64,000 nucleotides of DNA from positions 19,233 to 83,232 of the forward strand of contig WHSP01000004.1 in assembly GCA_009380025.1 (NCBI GenBank). The letters are read 5' to 3'. This stretch comes from Gemmatimonas sp. GTDB lineage: Bacteria > Gemmatimonadota > Gemmatimonadetes > Longimicrobiales > Longimicrobiaceae. The translations under genes were made by a program, and so were the position numbers. Position 1 is the stretch's first letter. Each line of letters opens with the position of its first letter. Below, one piece after another: positions 62,661-64,000 of the stretch. The notes below the pieces were generated by a model, which saw only the letters and a program-made list of their open reading frames with translations, was not told the DNA's origin and did no database searches.

Positions 62661-62755
62661 GCCTAACAATGGCTTACAGCGGACCGGCGGCCGGCCATCC
62701 GAGCTGACGTCGGTGACGGTGTAGCCGCCGGCCGCTGAAGCCAAGGGCGTTAGGC
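62661..62755 (+). other. attC site 5 (intact)
   Basis: Perfect boxes GCCTAAC and GTTAGGC, with inner arms TGGCTTACAGCGGACCGGCG and CGCCGGCCGCTGAAGCCA pairing except for two unpaired A bases on the left. This is the best attC site of the five. The 184 bases between sites 4 and 5 hold no gene of normal size; a TTG-initiated frame of about 31 codons at 62482 is possible. Confidence 0.85.
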
Positions 62756-62850
62756 CGAAGTTCCAGCCTGCAATAGTAGCCTAAAGCATTGATGTGTAAA
62801 ATGATAAAGGGCTTTTTGTACGACAGATTGTAGGCATGTAATTGAAGGGC

Positions 62851-62879
62851 TTGTGGTGGATTAGTGGGGCTATTATATT
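62851..62879 (+). promoter_or_regulatory. Promoter of the IS1634-type transposase
   Basis: TTGTGG, 17-base spacer, TATATT. It lies in an AT-rich stretch (62756-62913) unlike the rest of the window. The predicted start falls in the adjoining palindrome. Confidence 0.55.
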
Positions 62880-62894
62880 ATGAGTAGTACTCAT
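62880..62894. promoter_or_regulatory. Palindrome over the transposase start region
   Basis: ATGAGTAGTACTCAT is a perfect 7-1-7 palindrome directly after the -10 box and about 20 bases before the transposase ATG. It could be an operator or an element end; AACAGGAGTAAGC just after it provides the ribosome binding site. Confidence 0.45.
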
Positions 62895-62913
62895 CACTCC
62901 AACAGGAGTAAGC

Positions 62914-64000
62914 ATGTATGTCGCCCGCATCCCCAACCGCACCTCGCCCCCCGCGATCCTCGTGCGTGAGAGCTACCGGGAGGGGGGCCAGGTCAAGTCC
63001 CGCACGCTCGCCAATCTCAGCAAGTTGCCCGACGAGGCGATCGAGGCCGTGCAGCTCATCCTGGCCGGCGAGACCCTGGTCTCGGTGCAGGAGGCCTTCG
63101 AGATCGTGGAGGATGGCTCGCGGCTGCACGGCCACGTGGAGGCGGTACTCGCGGCGATCGCTCGTCTGGGCTTCGCGGAGCTGATCGCTTCGCGGCGCTC
63201 GCCGGAACGCGACCGGGTGGTGGCCATGGTGGCCGCGCGCATCCTGGAGCCGCAGTCGAAGCTGGCCACGACGCGCGGGTGGCACAGTACGACGCTGCCC
63301 ACCGAGCTGGGGGTGGAGGAGGCCGACGAAGACGATCTGTACGCCGCGATGGACTGGCTGCTCGAGCGGCAGCCGAAGATCGAGAAGAAGTTCGCGGCGC
63401 GCCACCTGGAGGAGGACGGCCTGGCGCTCTACGACCTGAGCTCGAGCTACTTCGAGGGAGTGAAGTGCCCGCTGGCCGCGTTGGGCCACAACCGCGACGG
63501 CAAGCCGGGCAAGCTACAGGTCAACTACGGGCTGTTGACCAACCGAGAGGGGATCCCGGTCCGTGTGTCGGTCTTTGCGGGCAACACCGCGGATCCGAAG
63601 ACGCTCTTGCCCCAGGTGCTGAAGGTGCGCGAGGACTTCGGGATCGAGCGCTTTGTCCTGGTAGGCGACCGCGGCATGATCCTGCAGAAGCAGATCGATC
63701 ATCTGCGCGAGCAGGGCGGGGTGGACTGGATCACGGCGCTGAACGCCCTGACCCTGCGCAAGCTGGCCACCGCCGGGGTGCTGCAAATGGACCTGTTCGA
63801 TGATCGGGATCTCTTCGAGGTGAGCGCTCACCCGGATTTCGAGGGGGAACGCCTGATCGCGTGTCGCAACCCGGCCCTGGCCGAGCGGCGGGCGAAGAAG
63901 CGGGAGTCCTTGCTGCAGGCGACCGCCGAGGAGCTGAAGAAGGTCCAGGGCATGGTGGAGCGAGGCCGGCTGCGGGGAACGCCGGCGATCCGGGCTCACT
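62914..64000 (+). CDS. IS1634-family transposase, cut by window edge
   Basis: Open for 362 codons from ATG to the right edge with no stop. N-terminus YVARIPNRTSPPAILVRESY, then GQVKSRTLANLSKLP; later LALYDLSSSYFEGVKCPLAA, NYGLLTNREGIPVRVSVFAG (DDE catalytic region, first D in YDLSSSYFEG) and FVLVGDRGMILQKQIDHLRE (second D). This is the IS1634/IS4-superfamily pattern; the catalytic Glu is expected further on. Strong promoter and ribosome binding site are present, so it may be active. The element left end is not determined. Confidence 0.85.
   Translation, partial: MYVARIPNRTSPPAILVRESYREGGQVKSRTLANLSKLPDEAIEAVQLILAGETLVSVQEAFEIVEDGSRLHGHVEAVLAAIARLGFAELIASRRSPERDRVVAMVAARILEPQSKLATTRGWHSTTLPTELGVEEADEDDLYAAMDWLLERQPKIEKKFAARHLEEDGLALYDLSSSYFEGVKCPLAALGHNRDGKPGKLQVNYGLLTNREGIPVRVSVFAGNTADPKTLLPQVLKVREDFGIERFVLVGDRGMILQKQIDHLREQGGVDWITALNALTLRKLATAGVLQMDLFDDRDLFEVSAHPDFEGERLIACRNPALAERRAKKRESLLQATAEELKKVQGMVERGRLRGTPAIRAH

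Larger units (their letters stand above)
60345..62755 (+). mobile_element. Integron cassette cluster without integrase (CALIN)
   Basis: Five attC-like sites in 2.4 kb, all in the same orientation, bracket three plus-strand genes of unrelated function (methyltransferase, VOC protein, SRPBCC protein). Each site has paired outer boxes close to GCCTAAC/GTTAGGC and an inner stem with an unpaired A on the left arm, the asymmetry used by integron integrases. No intI lies in the window. The definition of a CALIN (at least two attC, no integrase nearby) is met within what is visible. Confidence 0.75.

Overview
This 64 kb window is GC-rich chromosomal DNA from a bacterium that I would place in or near the Gemmatimonadota. 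That placement is inference. It rests on the gene order rplM-rpsI-rpsB-tsf-pyrH-frr-cdsA-dxr-rseP, the Bacteroidota/Gemmatimonadota-type GlmU-like sugar nucleotidyltransferase, a short primary-like sigma factor without region 1.1, an archaeal-type (class 3) ProS, and frequent GTG/TTG starts with 4-base overlaps. No rRNA or tRNA gene was found.

Layout. 1-8 kb: a cut-off TPR protein on the minus strand, a cysteine-desulfurase-like enzyme, an NtrC-type regulator, an aldehyde dehydrogenase, signal peptidase I and a sigma-70 factor. 8-16.6 kb: ribosomal proteins L13, S9 and S2, EF-Ts, UMP kinase, RRF, CdsA, Dxr, RseP and a DksA-type zinc finger closed by a bidirectional terminator. 16.7-20.7 kb (minus): a WalJ-like hydrolase, then an overlapping operon of Roadblock protein, response regulator, mannose-1-P guanylyltransferase and GlmU-like enzyme. 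21-30 kb: lipoprotein, SerS, histidine kinase, PcrA helicase and GatCAB. 30-34.5 kb: a minus operon of PII-like protein, YtxH and zinc-dependent phospholipase, followed by MurA (with Asp in place of the catalytic Cys) and PgeF. 34.5-45.3 kb: a translation/RNA operon (rimP-nusA-L7Ae-infB-ylxP-rbfA-truB-ribF, then rpsO and pnp) led by a good promoter and an early intrinsic terminator. 45.5-59 kb: dut, mreBCD-rodA, accD, folC, hisS, proS, lysA and guaA.

59.1-64 kb is a different kind of DNA. It holds broken genes (an ECF sigma fragment run into a VOC fragment, and a decayed ISL3 transposase), then five attC-like sites within 2.4 kb carrying a methyltransferase, a glyoxalase-fold protein and an SRPBCC protein. 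I read this as a cluster of integron gene cassettes with no integrase in view. An IS1634-type transposase then runs off the right edge.

Intergenic spaces carry two dispersed palindromic repeat families: a MITE-like element of about 100-150 bp with inverted ends, and a REP-type element (GTCATTCCCGCG...GCGGGAATGAC). There are also single copies of other inverted repeats.
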